The position numbers and the translations under genes were made by a program. From Vibrio sp. 14G-20 (GTDB taxonomy: Bacteria > Pseudomonadota > Gammaproteobacteria > Enterobacterales > Vibrionaceae): DNA of 64,000 bases. Positions 56,360-64,000 of this stretch are shown here, piece by piece (within the stretch, counting starts at the first letter, position 1; every line of letters starts with the position of its first letter). The stretch spans positions 186,001-250,000 of the forward strand of contig NZ_JAPHPW010000002.1 of the NCBI RefSeq assembly GCF_026241515.1, given 5' to 3'. Below the pieces are notes generated by a model that saw nothing but the letters and a program-made list of their open reading frames with translations, was not told the origin of the DNA and did no database searches.

Positions 56360-57592
56360 TTACTTAGTCTTGTTTTTTTCAGCTATCCACTGCGACATAT
56401 ACTTGGTGCTCGCCATGCTGTGGTGCTTAAGCATCGAACCAAAGAAGTTATCCAGTCGATGAGATTCAAGATCAGACTCTAACGCAGTTAATCGCTCAAT
56501 CAATGTGTCGCCCAGTTGATTCTGTTCATAGTGCGCTTCAAGAATTGAATGACACTGACTTTGTGCCTTAAGCCACTTCTCTTCATCGTTATAAAGAGCA
56601 ACAGCTTGTTCAACAAACTCGTCAATATCGTCTGCAACCGCGCCCGGCCATTGCAAATCACCTTGCGGTAACATGCCTTCACTGCCGATTTCACTCGTCA
56701 CGTTCGGAGTTTGTAACTTCATCGCATCAAGCAACTTACCTTTAATGCCCGCACCAAAACGCAGTGGTGCGACACACACGCGAGCTTGCTCCATCACTTC
56801 TTGAGCGTCTTTAGCCCAACCTTTGATATGGAAACCGGTTTTAGGGTTGTGCAAAGCCGTTGCTTTCGGCGGCGGGTAAGATCCGTAAATATGAAGTTCA
56901 GTGTCAGGTAACTGCTTGCGAATCTTCGGCCAAATCTTTTGTAACTGAAGCACTGCATCCCAGTTCGGTGCGTGTCTAAAATTACCTATCGTCATGAAAT
57001 GCTTACGTTCTTCAAAGCTTTTCGTGCTTTCAGGTAGAGTATTAAGATCAACCATGAACGGCAAGTGATGAAGCAGTTTAGGATCGATATTGAACTCAGA
57101 TTGAAGCAGATCCATCTCGTAACTTGAAATGATCAACGAAAGATCACAGCGTAAGATTGCGGCAATTTCACGTTTCGCTAAGTCACTGTACAAATGCGCT
57201 TTGGTCAGTTCAGTCTCTTTCTTAACCGCTTCATGGCGCGCGTTACGTAGGAACTGCAAGTCTTCCGTATCCAGTAACTTAAAGGCATTCGGGCATACTT
57301 TCTCAACACGCCAACCAAACTGCTCTTCCATCATGAAACGGTCAAACATCACGACATCGGGTTGCAGCTCTTCGATGTACTGGTCAAAGCTATCGCAATT
57401 TAACTGTATGGATTGGCTCGAGATGCCCTCTTCAGAGAGATCGATCATGTGCTCAGTTTCTTGAGCTGGCGTTGCAAATTCAACTGACCAACCTTGTCTC
57501 TTGAACAGGCGTAAAAGAGACATCATATGGCTGCCAGCCGCCGATGAATTCGGTTCTGGCCAAACGTAGCCAATTGCTAAAACTTTCTTCAA
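56360..57592 (-). CDS. Glycosyltransferase (GT-B fold, group 1-like)
   Basis: 410 residues. The N-terminal domain opens VLAIGYVWPEPNSSAAGSHM, the C-terminal domain has FMTIGNFRHAPNWDAV and the nucleotide-sugar block RVCVAPLRFGAGIKGKLLDAM. Probably cytosolic, acting on a surface polysaccharide or lipid acceptor. It is alone, without a polysaccharide cluster, so donor and acceptor remain unknown. Confidence 0.82.
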   Translation of the reverse strand: MKKVLAIGYVWPEPNSSAAGSHMMSLLRLFKRQGWSVEFATPAQETEHMIDLSEEGISSQSIQLNCDSFDQYIEELQPDVVMFDRFMMEEQFGWRVEKVCPNAFKLLDTEDLQFLRNARHEAVKKETELTKAHLYSDLAKREIAAILRCDLSLIISSYEMDLLQSEFNIDPKLLHHLPFMVDLNTLPESTKSFEERKHFMTIGNFRHAPNWDAVLQLQKIWPKIRKQLPDTELHIYGSYPPPKATALHNPKTGFHIKGWAKDAQEVMEQARVCVAPLRFGAGIKGKLLDAMKLQTPNVTSEIGSEGMLPQGDLQWPGAVADDIDEFVEQAVALYNDEEKWLKAQSQCHSILEAHYEQNQLGDTLIERLTALESDLESHRLDNFFGSMLKHHSMASTKYMSQWIAEKNKTK

Positions 57593-57611
57593 AACACTTC
57601 CTAAGAAATAA

Positions 57612-57634
57612 CAAAAGGGACTGTAGAAGTCCCT
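57612..57634 (-). terminator. Terminator after the GNAT gene
   Basis: Minus-strand AGGGACT-TCTAC-AGTCCCT followed by TTTG TTATTT. Confidence 0.7.
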
Positions 57635-57691
57635 AATTAAACGTAAGTCGATTTATACCGCTGATTATAATTAGTTCTAAAAACTCAGCGA

Positions 57692-58183
57692 TCAGATTCG
57701 CTCACCTACATTGCGAGCTATCATAAGCACTTCATCAGCTGAGTACAGGTTTGAAATTGTGGTTTCGACTTCTGCACCCAACGTAGATTGATAAAGCTTT
57801 TGTGCAAAGTTGTCTGCTCTGGTGGTCACTAGCACGTGTTTGAGCGTCGAGCCTTGCTCTGCTAGCTTATGCTTCACTTGCGGCAGGGAGTCTAGAATCA
57901 GCTTTTTACCCAATCCTTGGCCCTGCGCGCTTGGTAACACGGCAAGTTGCTCTAGCTCCAAAACAGCCTCAGGTCTAAACCCACTCTTTTGAACCCAAAT
58001 AATGTAGCCGACAATCTCGCCATCGCTTTCAGCAACAAAGTTAAGAAAGCGTGGTGAAGCGTTTAAGTTACATTGTAACCAAACTTTAGAGTGCTGTTGC
58101 CGAACAAATGTAGCTTGGTGAACTAAAGCCGCCTCATTAAGGTCGGCTTTCGTCATAAGACGTACTTTGGCGACTGTACCCAT
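57692..58183 (-). CDS. GNAT-family N-acetyltransferase
   Basis: 163 residues. The acetyl-CoA loop is LEQLAVLPSAQGQGLGKKLI and the preceding strand IVGYIIWVQ is typical. Ends ENVG-type basic tail (MIARNVGERI). Five bases downstream of fabH2, so co-expressed. Substrate not predictable. Confidence 0.88.
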   Translation of the reverse strand: MGTVAKVRLMTKADLNEAALVHQATFVRQQHSKVWLQCNLNASPRFLNFVAESDGEIVGYIIWVQKSGFRPEAVLELEQLAVLPSAQGQGLGKKLILDSLPQVKHKLAEQGSTLKHVLVTTRADNFAQKLYQSTLGAEVETTISNLYSADEVLMIARNVGERI

Positions 58184-58188
58184 CAGCG

Positions 58189-59289
58189 TTATTCGCTCGC
58201 TGAATTCGGGTGTGTTTTACAGTGTAAAATGGCTCTTTCTAGAAGCTCTAAAGCAGATTTGTCGGCTTCTGGAAGCTTAGCATCTGATTGACCTAGCGGC
58301 TCAACACGGCTACCCCATTTAATATGGCCAGCACCCCACGTTAAACCCGCACCAAACGCTGCAACAAGAATATTGTCGTTAGGCTTAACGAAACCTTGCT
58401 CTAGCGATTCACACAATGCGATTGGTACAGTCGCAGCGGATGTGTTGCCGTAATTTTGGATGTTAACAAACGCTTTATCGCGATCGATACCCGCCATATC
58501 ACACAGAGTTTGAATGATTCGGATGTTCGCTTGGTGCGGAATCACAACGTCAATGTTGTCGGTTGAGATACCAGTGCGGCTCAAGACTGTGTGTGCCGCT
58601 GCGCCCATGCCTTTCACTGCACGTTTGAAGATCTCTTTACCAACGAAATCAAAGTCCCAATAACCGTTGTCAGCAGCAAAACGATCCATAGATGTACCGA
58701 ATTTTGGTACCGCTAGAATATCACGGCCTTCGGCGTCACAACCGATCTGAGCTTCTTGTAAGCCAACTTGTTCTTCAGTGCGAGATAGAACCACAGCGCC
58801 AGCGCCATCACCGAAAAGAACCGCGGTATCACGCTTGGTCCAATCAATGAAGAATGACAAGCGTTCTGCGCCCACAACGATAGCGTTGCGGTAGTTACCC
58901 GCTTGAATCAGTCGAGTCGCCGTTTCAACACCGTAAATGAAGCCAGTACACGCTGCGTTAAGGTCGAAAGCCGCTGCGCTCTTAATGCCTAGGTTCTGTT
59001 GAACCTTAGATGCGGTGTTTGGGATAAGTGAGTCTGGGCTGCACGTCGCGATGATAACAAGATCGATATCTTCAGCAGTTAGGCCAGCACACGCCATTGC
59101 ATGTTTTGCTGCGACAGTCGCAAGTTCAGAGGTATTTACATGACTGATACGACGGTTTTCGATACCAGTTCGAGTTCGAATCCACTCGTCAGACGTATCA
59201 ATGAAAGTGCTTAGATCATCATTGGACAGCACGGCTGGTGGCAGACACTTTCCCCAGCCAGTAATTTCGGCGTAAAATTTTGTCATCAT
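58189..59289 (-). CDS. fabH: Beta-ketoacyl-ACP synthase III, FabH2-type
   Basis: 366 residues, about 50 longer than ordinary FabH. Catalytic triad C114 (NAACTGF), H252 (PHQAN) and N282 (NYGNTSAA) is complete. An inserted segment (about 185-215) and a C-terminal tail (about 335-366) account for the extra length. It condenses acetyl-CoA or another acyl-CoA with malonyl-ACP. V. cholerae has a second such gene on chromosome 2 beside trxC, the same placement as here. Confidence 0.92.
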   Translation of the reverse strand: MMTKFYAEITGWGKCLPPAVLSNDDLSTFIDTSDEWIRTRTGIENRRISHVNTSELATVAAKHAMACAGLTAEDIDLVIIATCSPDSLIPNTASKVQQNLGIKSAAAFDLNAACTGFIYGVETATRLIQAGNYRNAIVVGAERLSFFIDWTKRDTAVLFGDGAGAVVLSRTEEQVGLQEAQIGCDAEGRDILAVPKFGTSMDRFAADNGYWDFDFVGKEIFKRAVKGMGAAAHTVLSRTGISTDNIDVVIPHQANIRIIQTLCDMAGIDRDKAFVNIQNYGNTSAATVPIALCESLEQGFVKPNDNILVAAFGAGLTWGAGHIKWGSRVEPLGQSDAKLPEADKSALELLERAILHCKTHPNSASE

Positions 59290-59408
59290 TTACCTGTTTA
59301 TTGTTTGTTTTTATTTAAGTATCGTATTCTAGTTTTAAACAGTATAAGCGCTCCGTGCGTGATTCGTAAATCGCGTTAGACACGGAGTTACAATAAAAAG
59401 AGAAAGTT

Positions 59409-59843
59409 ATGTCTACATTCAACACACGTTGCCCTTCTTGTAATGGCGTAAACCGAGTTCCTTCAGAAAGAATTTCAGAAAGCCCAACCTGCGGTAAATG
59501 CAAAACAGCATTGCTCGATGGTGCTCCTATCGAGGGAACGTCACTTAATTTCCAATCTATCTTGAACAGTTCACAGCCTGTGGTTGTCGATTTCTGGGCG
59601 ACATGGTGCAACCCATGTGTTGGCTTTGCGCCAGTGTTCAGTGAAGTTGCTAAAGAGCGTTCGGGAGATGTTCGATTCGTTAAGATTGATACCGAAGCTC
59701 AGCAACAGCTTGCCGCGATGTACCAAATCAGAAGTATTCCGACGGTGATGGTGTTTAAAGACGGTAAACGTGTCGATACGATTAACGGTGCGTTACCAAA
59801 AGGCCAATTTGATCAATGGCTTAATCAAGCTCTGACCAAATAG
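59409..59843 (+). CDS. trxC: Thioredoxin 2 TrxC, zinc type, WCNPC active site
   Basis: 144 residues. The N-terminal zinc finger uses C8, C11, C28 and C31; the thioredoxin fold has active-site cysteines C67 and C70 and the cis-proline in SIPTVMVF. The active site reads WCNPC; most TrxC proteins have WCGPC. Asn in place of Gly should alter the redox potential. Divergent from fabH2, 119 bases apart. Confidence 0.95.
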   Translation: MSTFNTRCPSCNGVNRVPSERISESPTCGKCKTALLDGAPIEGTSLNFQSILNSSQPVVVDFWATWCNPCVGFAPVFSEVAKERSGDVRFVKIDTEAQQQLAAMYQIRSIPTVMVFKDGKRVDTINGALPKGQFDQWLNQALTK

Positions 59844-59892
59844 ATCCGTATTTTATATCGCTTTTGATTTAGCTTGTGCTTGAAGAAGCGTA

Positions 59893-59940
59893 CAAAAAAA
59901 TAGGTTAGAGAGCCTTACCAAAATATGACTCCCTAACCTA
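59893..59940 (-). terminator. Terminator after the GMC oxidoreductase gene
   Basis: Minus-strand TAGGTTAGGGAG / CTCTCTAACCTA (one mismatch) followed by seven T residues. May also weakly end trxC. Confidence 0.8.
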
Positions 59941-59970
59941 ATGTAAATCAGTTATCTCTGTTTCTCTTAA

Positions 59971-61620
59971 TTATACAACCATCTCGTCTTCTGCCTGTTC
60001 ATTGGCTTGTTGCTTGCTAAAACCGTATTGTTCTTTTATTTGGTCTGCAACTTTTTCGGCGATCATGATAGTTGGCGCATTGGTATTCGCTCCCACTAAT
60101 GTCGGCATCACAGAAGCATCAATGACTCTTAAATTATCCAATCCATAGACTTTAAGGTCTTTATCTACCACGGCCAGCGAATCATCATTAGATCCCATTT
60201 TGCAGGTTCCCACTGGGTGATACTGGGTATCCGCACGGTTACGAATATCTTGCTCGATAGCCTTATCGTCACTGGCGTCGACTGGGTAAAAAGCATTACC
60301 ACGGATGTCATCAAACGCCGAGCTCTCTAGCATTTGATACTGTTTCTTCCAGCCCTTAATCATAATCTCCATGTCTTCTGGATGACTGAAAAACGCAGGA
60401 TCGATCTTAGGCGGATCATAAGGATCATTACTATTGAGCGTTACGGTGCCTATGCTTTTCGGTCGTAGCAAGGTGACGTGAGAGGTAAATCCATGACTGG
60501 TATGTATTTTTCGAGCGTGGTCATCAACCACAGCGACGACAAATACAAACTCTAAATCCGGCACGGCGATATGATCTTCTGAACAGAGAAAGCCTATCCC
60601 TTCTGCAAAATTACTGCTCATCTTGCCACGGCGTTCTTTGTGCCAGAGCGGTAAAGCTTTGGTCATTTCAGAGGCCATTTGCAATGAGATACCAAAAGTT
60701 TCACGCTTTTCACTGCATTTGTAAGAATGCACTAAATCAATATGGTCCTGAAGGTTCTTACCCACTCCAGACAACTCATGAACCTGTTCGATACCATGCG
60801 CCTCCAATTCACCTTTAGCGCCGACACCCGACAATAACAGCAGTTGGGGGGAACCAAAGGCACCAGCGGATAGAATCACTTCTTTACTGCATTGGATCTG
60901 ATAACGCTTTCCGTTAGAACCATACTCGACCCCAACCGCCTTCTTGCCTTCAAACAAGACCTTATGCGTAGTGGCCTTGGTCACGACAGTGAGGTTCGGT
61001 CTAGAAAGATTTGGCGTTAAATAAGCCTTGGCAGCACTGCATCGTTCGCCATTAATTTGAGTCACCTGAGTCGGCATCGCCCCAAATTGTGCGGCGCCGT
61101 TGATGTCCTCATTACGAGGAACCCCTATCGACTCACATGCTGTTAAGTAACGTTCCAACATCGGGCTTGGCGATCGAAGGTTAGCCACATTCAATGGACC
61201 ACCTTGGCCGTGATACTCATCTTGGTGGACTTCGTTATTTTCTGCTTTCTTAAAGTAAGGTAGACACGATTCATAATTCCACCCGGTGTTACCCAAGCTT
61301 TCCCATGTGTCGTAGTCGTAACGGTGCCCACGAGCGTACATCATGGCATTTATAGAACTAGAGCCGCCAAGTGTCTTGCCTCTCGGTTGGTAACCTTTGC
61401 GACCGTTCAAACCCGGTTGTTTAACGGTTTCAAAAGCCCAATTATTCAGTTTGGTTGGCATCATTGCCACCACGCCAACTGGAGTATGAATGAATGGGCT
61501 CGTGTCTTTACCGCCCGCTTCTAGTAAGCAAACCGTAATATTGGGGTCTTCAGATAGCCGCGAAGCCATGACACACCCCGCAGAACCACCGCCAACAATA
61601 ATAAAATCATAACTATCCAT
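59971..61620 (-). CDS. GMC-family oxidoreductase (choline/alcohol dehydrogenase type)
   Basis: 549 residues. N-terminal FAD motif FIIVGGGSAGCVMASRLSE, GMC signature 1 GKTLGGSSSINAMMYARGH, signature 2 GAFGSPQLLLLSGVG, and C-terminal active-site His/Asn region TQYHPVGTCKMG...LVGANTNAPTIMIAE. Resembles AlkJ/BetA enzymes. The partner gene is an acyl-CoA ligase, so a long-chain alcohol oxidation role is more likely than choline oxidation; that is inference. Confidence 0.88.
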   Translation of the reverse strand: MDSYDFIIVGGGSAGCVMASRLSEDPNITVCLLEAGGKDTSPFIHTPVGVVAMMPTKLNNWAFETVKQPGLNGRKGYQPRGKTLGGSSSINAMMYARGHRYDYDTWESLGNTGWNYESCLPYFKKAENNEVHQDEYHGQGGPLNVANLRSPSPMLERYLTACESIGVPRNEDINGAAQFGAMPTQVTQINGERCSAAKAYLTPNLSRPNLTVVTKATTHKVLFEGKKAVGVEYGSNGKRYQIQCSKEVILSAGAFGSPQLLLLSGVGAKGELEAHGIEQVHELSGVGKNLQDHIDLVHSYKCSEKRETFGISLQMASEMTKALPLWHKERRGKMSSNFAEGIGFLCSEDHIAVPDLEFVFVVAVVDDHARKIHTSHGFTSHVTLLRPKSIGTVTLNSNDPYDPPKIDPAFFSHPEDMEIMIKGWKKQYQMLESSAFDDIRGNAFYPVDASDDKAIEQDIRNRADTQYHPVGTCKMGSNDDSLAVVDKDLKVYGLDNLRVIDASVMPTLVGANTNAPTIMIAEKVADQIKEQYGFSKQQANEQAEDEMVV

Positions 61621-63220
61621 TGGTTACCTCCGCTATTTCTAGTGGGTGTAATTCTCGTTTCAAAATTTTGCCTGTCGCCGTCATTGGTAGCGCCTTACGA
61701 ATGAACACCTTGCGAGGGTATTTGTAATCGGCTAATTGTTCACGACACCAAGCTATCAGTACTTCGCTATCACATTGTGTATGTTCATGAAGCACCACAT
61801 GAGCGTGGATCTCTTCGCCTAGGCGATCATGATGCTCACCCACAACGGCGACCATTTCGACATCAGGATGGCACATCAACACTTCTTCAACTTCGCGCGG
61901 ATACACGTTGTAACCACCACGGATAATCATGTCTTTCACTCGGTCAACAATGAACAAGTTGCCGTGCTCATCGGTGCGCCCGATATCTCCGGTTAGGAAC
62001 CAACCATCTCTAATGGCTTCCGCCGTGGCTTCTGGTCTTTGATAGTAGCCTTTCATGACGCTTGGACTCTTGATGCATACCTCACCCAGTTCACCCATGG
62101 CGACTGAATTACCTTGTATGTCTGTAATCTTAATAAGGTGACCACACAAGGGTTGGCCAACACTGCCCGACAAGCGATCACCATCAATATGGTTAAAGGT
62201 GGCAACCGGCGCTGTTTCAGACAGCCCATAACCTTCCAATACCGGAAGTTCGAATCGGGATTCAAACTGACGAATAACCTCAAGCGGCATAGAGGCGCCG
62301 CCAGATACGCCAAGCCTTAAGCTGTGTTTGACTTGTTCAGAGCGTTTGCTTGTGTCTTCTAAACTATCAGGAGACTCTTCTCCAGCTCTTAGAAGCGCGA
62401 TATACATAGTAGGTACGCCCGCAAACACACTGACTTTGTGGTTAATGATCTGTTCAATAACCAGTGACGGTTCAAAACGCGGAATTAAGACCATGGTTGA
62501 CCCCGTCAACACGCTCGCATTCATCATTACGGTTTGGCCAAAGCTATGGAACAGAGGAAGCGTAGCCATGGTCGTGTCGCTGTATTCCAATCTCATTAGA
62601 TACTGTGACGACATCGCATTGGTTTGCATATTGGTGTGGGAAAGCTCAGCGCCCTTCGGCTGGCCTGTGGTACCTGACGTATAAAGAATTACCGCGGTAT
62701 CATCGCCATGACACGCTACAGACTCATACGCATCCAAAGGTTGTGCTAGCCAATCTGCAATCGTTTCTTGCTGCTCGTGTTTTTCTGAGAGCGTGGATGT
62801 TGCGCCGTTTGGTATTGGCATAGACACGAAATGTTCGCAGTTATCGGCCTGCGCAAAACCTTGTAATCCATAGCGCCCAATGGGCAGCTCTTCACTGCCC
62901 TCAAAGCATAAATAAGCTTTCGCATCTGAATCATTGAGGTGATAAGCGATCTCTCTGGCCTTGAATAACACATTCAAAGGCACCACCACACAGCCCGCTT
63001 TTAGAATCCCGTAATAAGCGATTGGAAAATATGTGACGTTCGGACACGACAACGCGACCTTATCTCCCTTCTTTAACCCGAGTCTTTTTAGATTCGCGGC
63101 CACGTTTCCAGAAAGTTGTTCTAACTGAGAAAAGCTGACTTCATCCGATCCCATACGCAGAGCGGCTTTAGTTGGAAAAAGCGAAGCGCTGCGCTCCAAG
63201 TTAACAGCAAGATTGTGCAT
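61613..63220 (-). CDS. Long-chain acyl-CoA ligase (AMP-binding)
   Basis: 535 residues. Adenylation motifs: VILYTSGTTGQPKGAELSH (P-loop), GYGLSETAP, and WFLTGDIGRTDEHG with the DRVKDMIIRGGYNVYP hinge. The catalytic Lys region TATGKILKREL is present. It overlaps the oxidoreductase start by eight bases. The pair looks like the alcohol-to-acyl-CoA steps of alkane or fatty-alcohol breakdown (AlkJ-AlkK style); aldehyde oxidation would need another enzyme. Confidence 0.9.
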   Translation of the reverse strand: MHNLAVNLERSASLFPTKAALRMGSDEVSFSQLEQLSGNVAANLKRLGLKKGDKVALSCPNVTYFPIAYYGILKAGCVVVPLNVLFKAREIAYHLNDSDAKAYLCFEGSEELPIGRYGLQGFAQADNCEHFVSMPIPNGATSTLSEKHEQQETIADWLAQPLDAYESVACHGDDTAVILYTSGTTGQPKGAELSHTNMQTNAMSSQYLMRLEYSDTTMATLPLFHSFGQTVMMNASVLTGSTMVLIPRFEPSLVIEQIINHKVSVFAGVPTMYIALLRAGEESPDSLEDTSKRSEQVKHSLRLGVSGGASMPLEVIRQFESRFELPVLEGYGLSETAPVATFNHIDGDRLSGSVGQPLCGHLIKITDIQGNSVAMGELGEVCIKSPSVMKGYYQRPEATAEAIRDGWFLTGDIGRTDEHGNLFIVDRVKDMIIRGGYNVYPREVEEVLMCHPDVEMVAVVGEHHDRLGEEIHAHVVLHEHTQCDSEVLIAWCREQLADYKYPRKVFIRKALPMTATGKILKRELHPLEIAEVTNG

Positions 63221-63347
63221 CCATGATCTCCTTATTCGGCTTAGACCTGTTAATCACAGTCACCGTAGACGTTTTAATCGTTGTAATAAGTGTTGTCTTT
63301 GTTGCTATCAAACCCTGCACATTGGCGTGTCATGTAGGTAAGAGTAT

Positions 63348-63380
63348 TTATTGAGCAAAATAGTAATTATTGAGCAAAAT
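63348..63380. promoter_or_regulatory. Two 14-base direct repeats at the AraC gene
   Basis: TTATTGAGCAAAAT occurs at 63348-63361 and 63367-63380, 19 bases apart. Direct repeats of that spacing are typical of AraC-family binding sites. They lie 128 bases upstream of the ligase start and 230 upstream of the regulator. The rest of the 390-base gap holds nothing else I recognise. Confidence 0.6.
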
Positions 63381-63610
63381 GTTTGAGATGTTCCAATATG
63401 CAACCCATTAAATTACAACATTTTGATAACATTTCGAACAGGTTTCAAAAAGACAAAAACCGGTGATATTCGGACACAGCTCTATCAGGCCTTGTAAAAC
63501 CTTGCACACATAAAGCAAAAGTTTGAACAAGCTTGGGAAAGTGAGAACAGGCGACAAGCGAAAATGTTAAGAGTTCGGTTAAGATGGCAATATTCAACAA
63601 GAGGCATCCT

Positions 63611-64000
63611 ATGAAATACACCGCAGTCTACGAACCCGATATGCAAGCATTCGGCATTCTTGATCTTCAATTACTGCATCGCTATATGTCACCCGCCCTC
63701 AATATCGAAGCATTATTGGAAGGCAGTAACATTGATGCTCTGCAACTCAACACGCCAGACACCCACATTACCTTGGCGCAAAAGTTGGCGGTGTTCAGTA
63801 ACGCATTGGCGAACACTGATGAAGGCGGTTTAGGGTTAAGAGTCGGCCAACAAGCACGGTTTAGCGACTTTGGTGTTCTAGGTTATGCCGTATTCAGTAG
63901 TGAAACGCTGTTAGATGCTTTGCTGATTGGATTTAAATATCTGCAACTTGCTGGCCCTGTACTTAGAAAAACGATGTCAGTAGAAGATAACGTTGGATAC
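63611..64000 (+). CDS. AraC-family regulator, N-terminal part (cut by window edge)
   Basis: The first 130 residues from the ATG at 63611 (AAGAGG upstream). It fits the N-terminal sensor domain of OruR/ArgR-like AraC proteins (arabinose-binding-like PF12625): LLEGSNIDALQL, LRVGQQARFSDFGVLGYAVFSSETLLDAL. The DNA-binding C-terminus lies beyond the window. Divergent from the ligase-oxidoreductase pair, which it probably controls. Confidence 0.82.
   Translation, partial: MKYTAVYEPDMQAFGILDLQLLHRYMSPALNIEALLEGSNIDALQLNTPDTHITLAQKLAVFSNALANTDEGGLGLRVGQQARFSDFGVLGYAVFSSETLLDALLIGFKYLQLAGPVLRKTMSVEDNVGY

Overview
The window reads as chromosome 2 of a marine Vibrio, probably of the splendidus group. 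The basis is moderate-to-low GC, many protein families typical of Vibrio (VxrAB operon, FabV, DUF3319, DUF3069, DUF2861, solitary outer-membrane barrel, HlyU-like PF10115), and gene neighbourhoods that I recall from V. cholerae chromosome 2 (pntAB-vxr, SUI1-DUF3319-ddl, hutA-LysR, nrdDG-aminotransferase, fabH2-trxC). No tRNA, rRNA, CRISPR array, prophage or insertion sequence was seen.

Layout. 1-7.9 kb: a truncated GAF signalling protein, fabV, tesA divergent from ybbA-ybbP, a DnaA-box-like cluster, and a FAD oxidoreductase. 8-10.7 kb: pxpCBA 5-oxoprolinase genes. 10.9-14.7 kb: a collapsed TonB-receptor remnant, then YfiR and a two-PAS diguanylate cyclase, then galE. 14.9-21.7 kb: a 24-residue membrane peptide gene, haem receptor hutA with a Fur box, its divergent LysR regulator, the PatZ acetyltransferase, and a SPOR lipoprotein. 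21.9-25.8 kb: ddl, a Cre-like recombinase with altered catalytic residues, DUF3319, YciH, and an orphan ORF. 26-27.3 kb: a multiply frameshifted diguanylate cyclase pseudogene. 28-35.7 kb: the vxrABCDE operon, including a small YoaH-type gene, and pntAB. 36-41.2 kb: HlyU-like and ComFB proteins, two diguanylate cyclases around a solitary autotransporter-type barrel, and DUF3069. 41.5-45.6 kb: cobQ-modABC. 45.9-50.9 kb: OB-fold protein, outer-membrane protein, ABC-F ATPase YbiT, retropepsin-like lipoprotein, aminotransferase. 51-55 kb: nrdDG with FNR, NrdR and DnaA sites, and a secreted nuclease. 55.2-59.8 kb: YeeE pair with a triple operator array, glycosyltransferase, GNAT, fabH2, trxC. 60-64 kb: GMC oxidoreductase and acyl-CoA ligase divergent from an AraC regulator cut by the window edge.

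Two themes stand out. The first is c-di-GMP signalling: five GGDEF-type loci (one partial, one dead) plus a ComFB candidate receptor lie in the first 41 kb. The second is regulatory DNA that can be read directly: the Fur box, tandem NrdR boxes with FNR and DnaA sites at nrdD, a three-unit operator array at yeeE, a ribosome-binding-site hairpin at the YoaH gene, and direct repeats at the AraC locus. All assignments come from reading the sequence; no database search was run.
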